DNA of 30,968 bases from UBA1774 sp045628925 (GTDB taxonomy: Bacteria > Bacillota > Clostridia > Oscillospirales > Oscillospiraceae): contig JAZQQF010000031.1 in NCBI GenBank assembly GCA_045628925.1, positions 1-30,968 on the forward strand, read 5' to 3'. Within the stretch, counting starts at the first letter, position 1; each line of letters starts with the position of its first letter. The position numbers and the translations under genes were made by a program. Below are positions 7,540 to 14,242 of this stretch, in pieces. The notes beneath the pieces were generated by a model. It was not told the origin of the DNA, made no database searches, and saw only the letters and a list, made by a program, of their open reading frames with translations.

Positions 7540-9834
7540 TCAGGGTATTTTCGCCGAGTAGGTCTTTTCGTTTTTTACGGATCGCTCTTCCTGACGCGAG
7601 GGGCTTTCGCGCCCGGCGTTTTCCGGACGAGCCGGAGCAACATACGAAAGTTTCGCCTGCTGATACCGATCCATAAAACGCTTTTCGCCCGGGCCATCGA
7701 GGACATCGTTCAGGTCATCGGACTTGAAATTCCGCACCATCCGGTCAAAGACAGGATGGGTGAGCATATCTTCCCGCAGTATCTGATAGAACGTCTCGGC
7801 GCCTTTATCGTTTCTGAAAAACATTTTGCATTCGGTCCCGACGAGCATCGTGGCCAGCAGCGGCTTGATCTTTTCCGGATTCAGCTCGCGGCGCCCGACC
7901 ATCTGCGTCAGCGCTTCACGCGCCTCCAGTATTTCCGCATCCCGTTTCAGGCAGAATGCTTCCGCTCTTGTGGGCGCTTCCAATTGCTGCAGCGCTTCCA
8001 GCTCCTGCCGCAGCGCATCCGTGCGGGCGAGCCCTTTCTGGAAGCTCTCTTCTTTTTCGCGGATCATCTCGTCCGGTACGCTGCGCAGAAAGTGATCTGC
8101 TTCGGGTTCATCGGGCTTCCGCTTGTCAAAATCCCGCACGTCATCCTCATAATAGGCTTTGGCGATATCGGTATTGTGTTTGTCGATCACGGCCTGATAA
8201 TGCGCGTCATCCTCCAGAAGGACGCCGGTCAGCTCCAGGACCTGATTCGTGATATCCAGACGGTTCTGCTGCCGCGCGTTCTTGCCCTGAGCGCCGATGT
8301 GCGCCTGATAAGCGCGGGCCAGCGCATCCACGCTGCGCAGCTGCTCCTGCAGCTCCTCGGCCTGCTTCATGTCCACAAACCCGTCGATCTGCCTGTAAGT
8401 CTCACTCAGCTGCTCAAGCGCAGTGCAGAGATCATCGTAGGCCTCCGAATTGCGGCTGAACCACCTGGTTTCGCCTTTCAGCTCCGTGCCGAGACGGAAG
8501 AGCTTCCGTCCGGCCTGTATGAGCTGGACGCGCGGTTCCGGAAGCTCCGGCGGTACGATAGGCTGCGGCTGCTCCGCCTTCGGCAGTACCGGCGGATTCG
8601 CTTCATTCTGCCGGACGATGTCTTCCAGCTTTTCCAGCTTTCCCATTCGCTTGTCCGGATCGGCATAGATGAAGGATTCCACATCGGCCCACGTCAGGTG
8701 AGAGGAACCGTTCCGGAAGGCTTCGGACTTGCGCAGCGTGCCGACCTCTGCTTCCAGCTCGGCGGCACTGCGCGGCTTCTTCTCCGCGGCCTGCTTGTTC
8801 AGCAGGATCTGCTCATCCTCCTGCGATACCCGATGGCAGGTGAACAGCTCGGCCAGCTGATCCAGCATCCGCTCGGTGAGCGGGGTGTCGGGTTCCATGT
8901 GAGCTTCAAATTCCCTGCGCATCTGCGAATAAAGCTCCGAGATGCGCGCCGCCTGAGCGTCCTCGTCCTTGCGGAAAGCCAGCTCCTCCGGCGGCAGCTT
9001 GGAATCCGCATAACGCCTGTGCGCCGCTGTTGTCATAGCAGAATAGCTGAGCAGCGCTGTTCCGAACTCATACGGCGTCTGGAAATACTGCTGCATGATC
9101 AGCGTCAGATTGATGGACTGCTGAAAGTGCTCCGGCTGTTCGGCCTTCAGCTGCTGGATCTCGTTCCAAAGCGCGCTGTTGCGATTGTAAACATCCAGAT
9201 CCTCGTCGTAGTTTTCAATGGCAAACTGCGCTTGCCGGTCGCCCTTCTTCGCAAGATCGCGGGTCTTCCGGTCCGGCTCAACGGGAGGCTGCGGGGGATC
9301 CATCAGCTGCGAGATCTTTTCATCGAATTCGGTCGGATGCAGGAAGTCATTGCCGACGTAAGGCAGCCCGTTTTCATCGACCAGCACCTGCCGCGGCCCC
9401 GCATGGACGGCGGCTTTGCCGGGGGTCTGCACGATCAGCCTGCCTTCGCGGGCATATTCATACATCCGAAGGATGGTCTCCGGGGGCAGAAGGGTATTGC
9501 GCTGACGGGAGAGCGCATCCTGCTCCGTGATCGTCATCACGTCCATCGTGCGATGGGTCGGATCCAGCGCGTAATGGGGGGTCAGGCTGTATTCGTCCAC
9601 GTCCAGCTTCTCAACATCAAATTCTAACAGCCGGATCGTATCCTCAGGGGCGGTCAGATCCAACTCACAGCCGGCGCTGTCCAGCGCTTCCTGCAGATGA
9701 TCCCACCATTGGAAGGCTCTGCGCTGCGCATCATCAGCCTCTTCTACAAAGCTCTGATCCAGCGCATTCGGCTCCTCCTGAACAGAGCTCTCGTTCAGTT
9801 CTTCATTTTCTGATACATTATTCGGATCAGGCAT
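7540..9834 (-). CDS. Large protein of unknown function with proline-rich linker and helical module
   Basis: I do not recognise this 764-residue, strongly charged, mostly helical protein. It has no signal peptide, no membrane helix and no enzyme motif. Visible parts: an acidic N-terminus (ENEELNESSVQEE); a long helical region to about 400; a short conserved-looking segment TWADVESFIYADPDKRMGKL near 395-415; a Pro/Glu-rich linker at about 420-438; a helical module at about 438-540 with RNSEAYDDL; and a Glu/Arg-rich helical C-terminus. A similar linker-plus-module occurs in the unknown protein at 17842-19266 (NSSAYKNI). The start at 9834 is chosen because GGAGAG lies 8 bases upstream; the ATG two codons earlier is too close to it. 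It is a single-gene unit with its own promoter and terminator. Possibly a cytoplasmic structural or effector-like protein, but there is no real evidence. Confidence 0.8.
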   Translation of the reverse strand: MPDPNNVSENEELNESSVQEEPNALDQSFVEEADDAQRRAFQWWDHLQEALDSAGCELDLTAPEDTIRLLEFDVEKLDVDEYSLTPHYALDPTHRTMDVMTITEQDALSRQRNTLLPPETILRMYEYAREGRLIVQTPGKAAVHAGPRQVLVDENGLPYVGNDFLHPTEFDEKISQLMDPPQPPVEPDRKTRDLAKKGDRQAQFAIENYDEDLDVYNRNSALWNEIQQLKAEQPEHFQQSINLTLIMQQYFQTPYEFGTALLSYSAMTTAAHRRYADSKLPPEELAFRKDEDAQAARISELYSQMRREFEAHMEPDTPLTERMLDQLAELFTCHRVSQEDEQILLNKQAAEKKPRSAAELEAEVGTLRKSEAFRNGSSHLTWADVESFIYADPDKRMGKLEKLEDIVRQNEANPPVLPKAEQPQPIVPPELPEPRVQLIQAGRKLFRLGTELKGETRWFSRNSEAYDDLCTALEQLSETYRQIDGFVDMKQAEELQEQLRSVDALARAYQAHIGAQGKNARQQNRLDITNQVLELTGVLLEDDAHYQAVIDKHNTDIAKAYYEDDVRDFDKRKPDEPEADHFLRSVPDEMIREKEESFQKGLARTDALRQELEALQQLEAPTRAEAFCLKRDAEILEAREALTQMVGRRELNPEKIKPLLATMLVGTECKMFFRNDKGAETFYQILREDMLTHPVFDRMVRNFKSDDLNDVLDGPGEKRFMDRYQQAKLSYVAPARPENAGRESPSRQEERSVKNEKTYSAKIP

Positions 9835-9935
9835 GGTCATCGCTCTCCGTTTCTGCGGTTTGAAGTGTTCCTGTCAAAGAAACCCGAAAAGCCGGGAAAA
9901 GGTTACCGGAACACACGTGACAGTTCAATATGATC

Positions 9936-9965
9936 ATTATATCTGAATAAAGGCTGAAAAATCAA
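9936..9965 (-). promoter_or_regulatory. Sigma-A promoter of the 764-aa unknown gene
   Basis: Minus-strand TTGATT (9960-9965), 18 bases, TATAAT (9936-9941). The transcript leader is about 95 bases. With the rpsF promoter 70 bases away it forms a divergent pair in the 9835-10143 intergenic region, which otherwise shows no gene. Confidence 0.65.
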
Positions 9966-10036
9966 GACGGTTCTCGCAGCAAAGCCCGGAAAGGGAAGCA
10001 CGCCCGGAAAATCAAAGAGAAAAATGCAAATTCCGG

Positions 10037-10064
10037 TTGACAGGAGAGCGGATTTGTGTATAAT
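10037..10064 (+). promoter_or_regulatory. Sigma-A promoter of rpsF-ssb-rpsR
   Basis: Consensus TTGACA (10037-10042), 16 bases, TATAAT (10059-10064), as expected for a highly expressed ribosomal-protein operon. The leader of about 72 bases contains the hairpin annotated next. Confidence 0.85.
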
Positions 10065-10094
10065 AAAAAGGCTGATTTGATTTTCGTCAGCATA

Positions 10095-10131
10095 TCCTTG
10101 TCTGCATTTCGCAGACCAGAGTCCATAAGGA
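10095..10131 (+). promoter_or_regulatory. Structured rpsF leader, possible S6:S18 autoregulatory element
   Basis: The leader folds as a hairpin GTCTGC-ATTTC-GCAGAC (10100-10116). Just outside it, TCCTT (10095-10099) can pair with AAGGA (10127-10131) of the Shine-Dalgarno sequence. Many bacteria regulate rpsF operons through an S6:S18-binding leader. The position fits, but I cannot confirm the conserved bases of that motif. Confidence 0.35.
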
Positions 10132-10143
10132 GGTGCAAAAGAC

Positions 10144-10440
10144 ATGGCAAAGATTCAGGACAAGTATGAGGTCGTTTTCGTGGTCGACCCCCGCAAGAAC
10201 GAGGAGGAGACCGCCGCGATCATCGAGAAGTTCAAGACCCTCATCGAGGAGAACGCGACCATCGATGAGATCGACGACTGGGGCAAGCGCAAGCTGGCTT
10301 ACGAGATCGATTACCAGACCGAGGGCTATTATGAACTGGTGAAGTTCACTTCCGCCCCCGAATTCCCTGCGGAGCTGAAGCGTATCCTTGGCATTACCGA
10401 AGGCATCCTGCGTTACATCGTTGTGACCTCGGAGGGCTGA
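10144..10440 (+). CDS. rpsF: 30S ribosomal protein S6
   Basis: The 98-residue protein matches S6 along its whole length: KYEVVFVVDPRKNEEE (8-23) forms the first strand and turn, DDWGKRKLAYEIDYQTEGYYELVKF (44-68) is the family signature region, and LRYIVV (89-94) is the last strand. S6 binds S18 and the central domain of 16S rRNA in the small-subunit platform. AAGGAGGTG lies 8 bases before the ATG. It is the first gene of the classic rpsF-ssb-rpsR operon, with only one base between its stop and the ssb start. Confidence 0.97.
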   Translation: MAKIQDKYEVVFVVDPRKNEEETAAIIEKFKTLIEENATIDEIDDWGKRKLAYEIDYQTEGYYELVKFTSAPEFPAELKRILGITEGILRYIVVTSEG

Positions 10441-10441
10441 G

Positions 10442-10885
10442 ATGCTGAATCACATCGTTCTGATGGGTCGGCTCACCCGTGACCCCGAGCTGCGCAGAAC
10501 GCAGAGCGGCATCGCCGTTGCGAGCTTCTCGCTGGCGGTCGACCGTGACTTCGGCAGCCGGGATGGCGGAGAGAAGCAGACCGATTTCATCGACATCGTT
10601 GCATGGCGGCAGACTGCGGAATTTGTTTCCAAGTATTTCACCAAGGGACGGATGGCGGTGGTTTCCGGCCGGCTCCAGATCCGTGACTGGACGGATAAGG
10701 ATGGCGGCAAGCGCCGCAGCGCCGAAGTCGTGGCGGACAACGTCTATTTCGGCGACAGCAAGCGCGACAGCGCGCCTTCCGGCGGAACGAGTTATTCCAG
10801 CGCACCCAGCTACGGGAATTATGACGCGCCTGCCATTTCCACCAGCTTCAGCGAAGTGGAAGACGACGGCGAACTACCTTTTTAA
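10442..10885 (+). CDS. ssb: Single-stranded DNA-binding protein
   Basis: This is a 147-residue SSB. The OB-fold spans about 1-105 (MLNHIVLMGRLTRDPELRRTQ, DFIDIVAWRQTAEFVSKYFTKG), followed by a Gly/Ser/Tyr-rich disordered tail and the acidic tip DDGELPF, which recruits repair and replication partners. It coats single-stranded DNA as a tetramer during replication and recombination. Its GGAGGG ribosome-binding site lies inside the end of rpsF, and it sits between rpsF and rpsR as in most Bacillota, so it is co-regulated with ribosome synthesis. Confidence 0.97.
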   Translation: MLNHIVLMGRLTRDPELRRTQSGIAVASFSLAVDRDFGSRDGGEKQTDFIDIVAWRQTAEFVSKYFTKGRMAVVSGRLQIRDWTDKDGGKRRSAEVVADNVYFGDSKRDSAPSGGTSYSSAPSYGNYDAPAISTSFSEVEDDGELPF

Positions 10886-10907
10886 CCTGAATTGAGGAGG
10901 AAAGACC

Positions 10908-11168
10908 ATGGCTAACATGACTAACGGCACGGAACGCGGCGATAAGCCCGCCCGTCCCCGCAAGCGCAGAAAGGTTTGCCAGTTCTGCGCGGATAAGGCT
11001 ACCTTTATCGATTACAAGGATGCTGCCAAGCTGAAGCGTTTCGTTTCCGAGCGCAGCAAGATCCTGCCCCGCCGCACCACCGGCACCTGCGCCATGCATC
11101 AGCGTGAACTGACCACCGCCATCAAGCGCGCCCGTCAGATTGCCCTGCTGCCCTACGTCAGCGACTGA
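10908..11168 (+). CDS. rpsR: 30S ribosomal protein S18 (zinc-binding form)
   Basis: The 86-residue protein has a basic N-terminal extension (about 1-22), then VCQFCADKATFIDYKDAAKLKRFVSERSKILPRR and a C-terminal ALLPYV segment, all typical of S18. The CQFC pair plus the Cys in TGTC suggest the zinc-binding (C+) paralogue type. S18 partners S6 on the 30S platform. GAGGAGGAAA precedes the start by about 6 bases. It closes the operon, with a strong terminator 15 bases downstream. Confidence 0.97.
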   Translation: MANMTNGTERGDKPARPRKRRKVCQFCADKATFIDYKDAAKLKRFVSERSKILPRRTTGTCAMHQRELTTAIKRARQIALLPYVSD

Positions 11169-11182
11169 TCATCATCAGACGA

Positions 11183-11214
11183 ATCGCCTCTCCCGCAAGG
11201 GAGGGGCGATTTTT
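11183..11214 (+). terminator. Rho-independent terminator after rpsR
   Basis: ATCGCC-TCTCCC pairs with GGGAGGGGCGAT around a GCAA tetraloop (11183-11210), followed by TTTT. The stem is 12 bp with one G-T pair. Confidence 0.9.
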
Positions 11215-11220
11215 GCTGCA

Positions 11221-11249
11221 TTGACAGCCGCGGCGGCCTGTAGTATCAT
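11221..11249 (+). promoter_or_regulatory. Sigma-A promoter of the YczE-like gene
   Basis: TTGACA (11221-11226), 17 bases, TATCAT (11244-11249). It immediately follows the rpsR terminator, so the gene is independently transcribed with a leader of about 18 bases. Confidence 0.75.
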
Positions 11250-11274
11250 ACTTCGATGAAAGGGGGAGCCGGAT

Positions 11275-11949
11275 ATGAAAAAAACGAAACCGGGCAGGAT
11301 GCCGCTGCGGATCCTGATCTACTGCCTCGGGCTTGCAACGGTCTCCCTCGGCATCGTCCTCTGCAAAAAGAGCGCGCTGGGCATTTCACCCATCAGTACC
11401 GTGCCTTATTCACTGGAGCAGGCACTGCCGCTGACGTTCGGGCAGCTGACCATGTGCTTCCATTTCGTGAACACCGCAATTCAGCTGGTGATGAACCGGG
11501 AGAAAAAGAACGTGTGGAAGCTGCTGATGCAGGTGCCGGTGGCATTTGCCTTCAGCGTGGTCATCGACTGGTTCGGCGAGATCATCCGCATCGACAGCAG
11601 CGTGCTTGCGTGGCAGATCGCTTCGCTGATTCTCAGCGTGCCGGTGGCGGCGCTGGGCCTGCTGATGATGGTGCATATGGATCTGTTCCAGAACCCGCCG
11701 GACGGGACGATCAAGGCCATCAGCCGCCGGTCGGGGAAAGAACTGGGAACGGTGAAGAATCTGTATGACTGTTCCTGCGTGGTGCTGTCCGTTATCATCA
11801 GCCTGCTGCTCTATCGCCGCATCGTGGGCTTCGGCGTGGCGACGGTGGTCTCCGCACTGGGCGTGGGACGCTTCGTTCGCTGGTTTTCCGGCGTGGGGTG
11901 GTTTCTGGACAAGCTTGTGTTTTCGGATGCGGATGCTCCGCAAAGCTGA
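11275..11949 (+). CDS. YczE/YyaS/YitT-type integral membrane protein (DUF6198-like)
   Basis: The 224-residue product has about five hydrophobic helices (about 11-30, 48-68, 80-100, 107-130 and 158-180, with a weak one near 185-205). It carries the pattern of this family: LGIVLCKKSALGISPISTVPYSLEQALPLTFGQ (25-57) and the loop LFQNPPDGTIKAISRR (136-151). Members are inner-membrane proteins without a settled biochemical role; transport or accessory functions have been proposed. AGGGGGAG about 8 bases upstream supports this start. It is a single-gene unit; the 36-base palindrome after it may terminate its transcript. Confidence 0.75.
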   Translation: MKKTKPGRMPLRILIYCLGLATVSLGIVLCKKSALGISPISTVPYSLEQALPLTFGQLTMCFHFVNTAIQLVMNREKKNVWKLLMQVPVAFAFSVVIDWFGEIIRIDSSVLAWQIASLILSVPVAALGLLMMVHMDLFQNPPDGTIKAISRRSGKELGTVKNLYDCSCVVLSVIISLLLYRRIVGFGVATVVSALGVGRFVRWFSGVGWFLDKLVFSDADAPQS

Positions 11950-11974
11950 CTTCTGAACGATTTCCGAAATCTGT

Positions 11975-12010
11975 GCGCAGGGCGTTTTGCACTTGCAAAG
12001 CGCCCTGCGC
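11975..12010 (+). repeat. 36-base near-perfect palindrome overlapping the tgt promoter
   Basis: Left arm 11975-11991 and right arm 11994-12010 pair over 17 positions with one G-T pair and a two-base centre (CT). The core GCGCAGGGCG is repeated in inverse. It spans the tgt -35 and most of the spacer. It may terminate the upstream transcript, although only CTTTGG follows, or serve as an operator. Confidence 0.75.
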
Positions 12011-12021
12011 TTTGGTATGAT
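11993..12021 (+). promoter_or_regulatory. Sigma-A promoter of tgt
   Basis: TTGCAA (11993-11998), 17 bases, TATGAT (12016-12021). The -35 lies in the loop side of the 36-base palindrome. The leader of about 28 bases is too short for a preQ1 riboswitch. Confidence 0.65.
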
Positions 12022-12055
12022 AGGCTCTGCAAATCTGAAATTCGAGGGAATTACC

Positions 12056-13186
12056 ATGGCATTTACCATTCTGAACACAGAGGGGCGGGCGCGGCGCGGC
12101 CGGTTCGAGACGGCGCACGGCACGGTGGAGACCCCGGTCTTTATGAACGTAGCCACACAGGCGGCCATCAAGGGCGGCCTGAGCAGCGAGGATCTGGAAG
12201 CGCTGGATTGCCGCGTGGCCCTCTGCAATACCTATCATCTGCATCTGCGGCCCGGCGAGAGCATCGTGAAGGGCCTCGGCGGCCTGCACGGCTTTATGGA
12301 CTGGAAAAAGCCAATCCTCACCGACAGCGGCGGTTTTCAGATCTTCTCACTGGCCCAGCTGCGCAAGATCACCGAGGAGGGCGTGGCGTTCCGCAGCCAT
12401 ATCGACGGGGCAAAAATCTTCATGTCGCCGGAGGACAGCATCCGCGTCCAATCCGGTCTCGGCAGCGATATTGCCATGGCCTTCGACGAATGCGTGAAGA
12501 TCCCGTCGCCGAAGGAATACGTGGCAGCTTCGTGCGACCGGACCTATCGCTGGCTGAAGCGGTGCAAGGACGAGCTGGAGCGCCTGAACCAGCTGGAGGA
12601 TACGGTGAACCCCGGTCAGCAGCTTTTCGGCATCAATCAGGGCGCGGTGGATAAAGAACTCCGGCTGAGCCACATGGCGAAGATCGCGGAGCTGGACCTG
12701 CCGGGTTATGCCGTGGGCGGCCTCGCGGTAGGGGAAAGCACTGAGGAAATGTATGAAACGCTGGACTATCTGGTGCCCGAAATGCCGGCGGACAAGCCGC
12801 GTTATCTCATGGGCGTGGGAACGCCGGAAAACATCGTGGAGGGCGTTTACCGGGGCATCGACTTCTTCGATTGCGTGATGCCCGCGCGGAACGGACGCCA
12901 TGGCAAGCTCTTTACCCATTCCGGCACCATCAACCTGAAAAATGAGAAATACAGCCGGGATGAGCGGCCCATCGAGGAAGGCTGCGGCTGCCCGGTCTGC
13001 AGGCGGTATTCCCGGGCCTACCTCCGGCATCTGTTCAAGGCGGAGGAGGTACTGGCCCTGCGCTTCGGCGTGCAGCATAATCTGTGGTATTATAATCACC
13101 TGATGGAGGAAATCCGCACCTCGCTGGAGAAGGGGAGCTTTGAAGCATTCCGACGGGACTTCTATGCGCAGCGCGAAAAGGATTGA
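12056..13186 (+). CDS. tgt: tRNA-guanine transglycosylase
   Basis: The 376-residue enzyme exchanges guanine-34 of GUN-anticodon tRNAs for preQ1 in queuosine synthesis. It is full length, with the substrate-pocket Asp90 in LTDSGGFQ, the nucleophile Asp272 in GIDFFDCVMP, the GFQIFSLAQLRKI and GGLAVGES motifs, and zinc ligands Cys310, Cys312, Cys315 and His341 (CGCPVC...H). The start MAFTILNTEG fits the family, with a CGAGGGAA site upstream; an earlier in-frame ATG would add 23 non-conserved residues and lie within the promoter palindrome. The usual partner queA is not adjacent, but yajC follows as in many bacteria. The yajC promoter -35 overlaps this gene's stop codon. Confidence 0.97.
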   Translation: MAFTILNTEGRARRGRFETAHGTVETPVFMNVATQAAIKGGLSSEDLEALDCRVALCNTYHLHLRPGESIVKGLGGLHGFMDWKKPILTDSGGFQIFSLAQLRKITEEGVAFRSHIDGAKIFMSPEDSIRVQSGLGSDIAMAFDECVKIPSPKEYVAASCDRTYRWLKRCKDELERLNQLEDTVNPGQQLFGINQGAVDKELRLSHMAKIAELDLPGYAVGGLAVGESTEEMYETLDYLVPEMPADKPRYLMGVGTPENIVEGVYRGIDFFDCVMPARNGRHGKLFTHSGTINLKNEKYSRDERPIEEGCGCPVCRRYSRAYLRHLFKAEEVLALRFGVQHNLWYYNHLMEEIRTSLEKGSFEAFRRDFYAQREKD

Positions 13187-13211
13187 CAAGCGCGAAACAC
13201 GACTATATAAT
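13183..13211 (+). promoter_or_regulatory. Consensus sigma-A promoter of yajC
   Basis: Perfect TTGACA (13183-13188, overlapping the tgt stop), 17 bases, perfect TATAAT (13206-13211). The leader is about 23 bases. Confidence 0.88.
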
Positions 13212-13240
13212 GACATATCAACATTTGGAGGAGCTTTACT

Positions 13241-13513
13241 GTGGAAGGTTATACCAGTATTATCATGATCGTTCTCCTGTTTGTTGTCTTCTATTTCTTC
13301 CTGATCCGTCCGGAAAACAAGAAGAAAAAGAAGCTGCAGGAAATGCGCGACGCGCTGTCTGTCGGCGACCAGATCACCACGATCGGCGGCATGGTCGGCA
13401 AGATCGTCAGCATCAAGGACGACATGGTTACCTTTGAGACCGGCGAGGATCGGGTGCGTATCCAGATCATGCGCTGGGCGATCTCCACCACCGGGGTGGA
13501 CACGCAGGGCTGA
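13241..13513 (+). CDS. yajC: Preprotein translocase accessory subunit YajC
   Basis: The 90-residue protein has one N-terminal membrane helix (about 5-22, ending YFFLIRP), a lysine-rich stop (KKKKKLQEMRDAL) and the conserved cytosolic segment SVGDQITTIGGMVGKIVSIKDD (40-61). YajC associates with SecDF-SecYEG during protein export. Translation starts at a GTG with TTGGAGGAG 7 bases upstream. It follows tgt, a widespread gene order, but has its own strong promoter and is followed by a strong terminator. No secD or secF is nearby. Confidence 0.93.
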   Translation: MEGYTSIIMIVLLFVVFYFFLIRPENKKKKKLQEMRDALSVGDQITTIGGMVGKIVSIKDDMVTFETGEDRVRIQIMRWAISTTGVDTQG

Positions 13514-13533
13514 AAAACTGCATAAAGGCGCAG

Positions 13534-13578
13534 CACCTCCGCATATCCTTTGGTAAGGATTTGCGGAGGTGTTTTTTT
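13534..13578 (+). terminator. Strong terminator after yajC that contains the next gene's ribosome-binding site
   Basis: CACCTCCGCA and ATCCTT pair with AAGGAT and TGCGGAGGTG (13534-13571, short TGGT-type loop), followed by seven T (13572-13578). The distal arm holds GGAGGTG, which is also the only Shine-Dalgarno sequence for the ATG at 13579. Confidence 0.88.
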
Positions 13579-13971
13579 ATGCGGAAACGGACTCTGAAAC
13601 GAAAGAATGGAGGATTCCCACTGCTGGGTCTGTGCGTGACGGCGGGGACGCTGCTCTTGCTTCTGTGCGTGACGGCTGCGCTCATGCGGGGGCAGATCGT
13701 GCCGGAATCGCGGACGGAATTGCTGCTTGCGCCGGCCTGCCTTTTGAGCGCGACGGCGGGCTGCCTTTCATGCCGCGGCCAGGGCGGGGGAAAACTGTTG
13801 GCGCAGCTGCTGTCCGGAGCGGTGCCTGCGTCGGCCCTGCTGTGTACGGGGGTGATCCTCGGCGGGGGAGCGGGCGTCGGCAAAGCACTGCTTTGGAATG
13901 CCGGAGCGTTATTGCTGCCATGCCTTGCGGCGCAGCTGCCGGGCGGCAGAAAGACGAAAAGAAGGAAATAA
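13579..13971 (+). CDS. TIGR04086-like (YrzE-type) membrane protein
   Basis: The 130-residue product begins with a basic segment (MRKRTLKRKNGG) and has about four short hydrophobic helices (about 15-36, 47-66, 77-97 and 101-117), ending in a basic tail. Small four-helix proteins of the TIGR04086/YrzE family are typically encoded directly downstream of yajC in Bacillota, which supports the assignment more than sequence identity does. Function unknown. The ATG is 7 bases after GGAGGTG, which lies in the distal arm of the yajC terminator. Expression thus depends on read-through or on a start within the hairpin, or the mRNA must melt the stem. Confidence 0.65.
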   Translation: MRKRTLKRKNGGFPLLGLCVTAGTLLLLLCVTAALMRGQIVPESRTELLLAPACLLSATAGCLSCRGQGGGKLLAQLLSGAVPASALLCTGVILGGGAGVGKALLWNAGALLLPCLAAQLPGGRKTKRRK

Positions 13972-14242
13972 CAGGGTGTAATCAGATATATACGGAACGT
14001 AATAAGACTGTGGTTGACATAAGATGTATGCCAGAATCCAAGATGTAGTGGGACACTTCTGCGATACGCGCAATATGCCGGAAGAAACGCAGCGAAATCG
14101 GCAAATTCATCGTCCCGCAGGCATTGCTTTTGAGCAGACTTGCCTGACGGTTTACATAAGAGAGTTGACATAATGATTTGACATAATGCACAAATTTTGA
14201 GGAATGGAACGATTGCGCTTGAAACGGCCTCGGGGGTGTAAT
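13972..14242 (+). other. Intergenic region with four TTKACATAA repeats
   Basis: No convincing gene lies here. The notable content is four same-direction 9-mers: TTGACATAA at 14014-14022, TTTACATAA at 14151-14159, TTGACATAA at 14165-14173 and TTGACATAA at 14178-14186. The last three start 14 and 13 bases apart. No well-placed -10 box follows, so these are not simply -35 elements. The sequence between the first and second copies looks unlike its neighbours. A mobile-element remnant or an operator/iteron array are both possible. Confidence 0.6.

Noticed and set aside
7102..9627. A very long open frame on the plus strand (about 840 codons) antisense to the unknown 764-aa gene
   Set aside because: It lies wholly opposite a well-supported minus-strand gene with promoter, ribosome-binding site and terminator. 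Its product is Arg/Leu/Gln-rich without motifs, and there is no ribosome-binding site. It is a by-product of GC-biased third positions.
12022..12055. A preQ1 riboswitch before tgt
   Set aside because: The leader from the mapped promoter is about 28 bases, too short for a preQ1 aptamer plus expression platform, and no C-rich loop pattern is visible.
14151..14173. A dif-like XerC/XerD site near xerD (TTATGTAAAC on the minus strand)
   Set aside because: A dif site needs inverted half-sites around a 6-bp centre. Here the two half-like sequences point the same way with a 5-bp gap, so it is not a standard dif.
14014..14186. CRISPR array from the repeated TTGACATAA units
   Set aside because: The repeats are only 9 bases, with spacings of 129, 5 and 4 bases and no uniform spacers.
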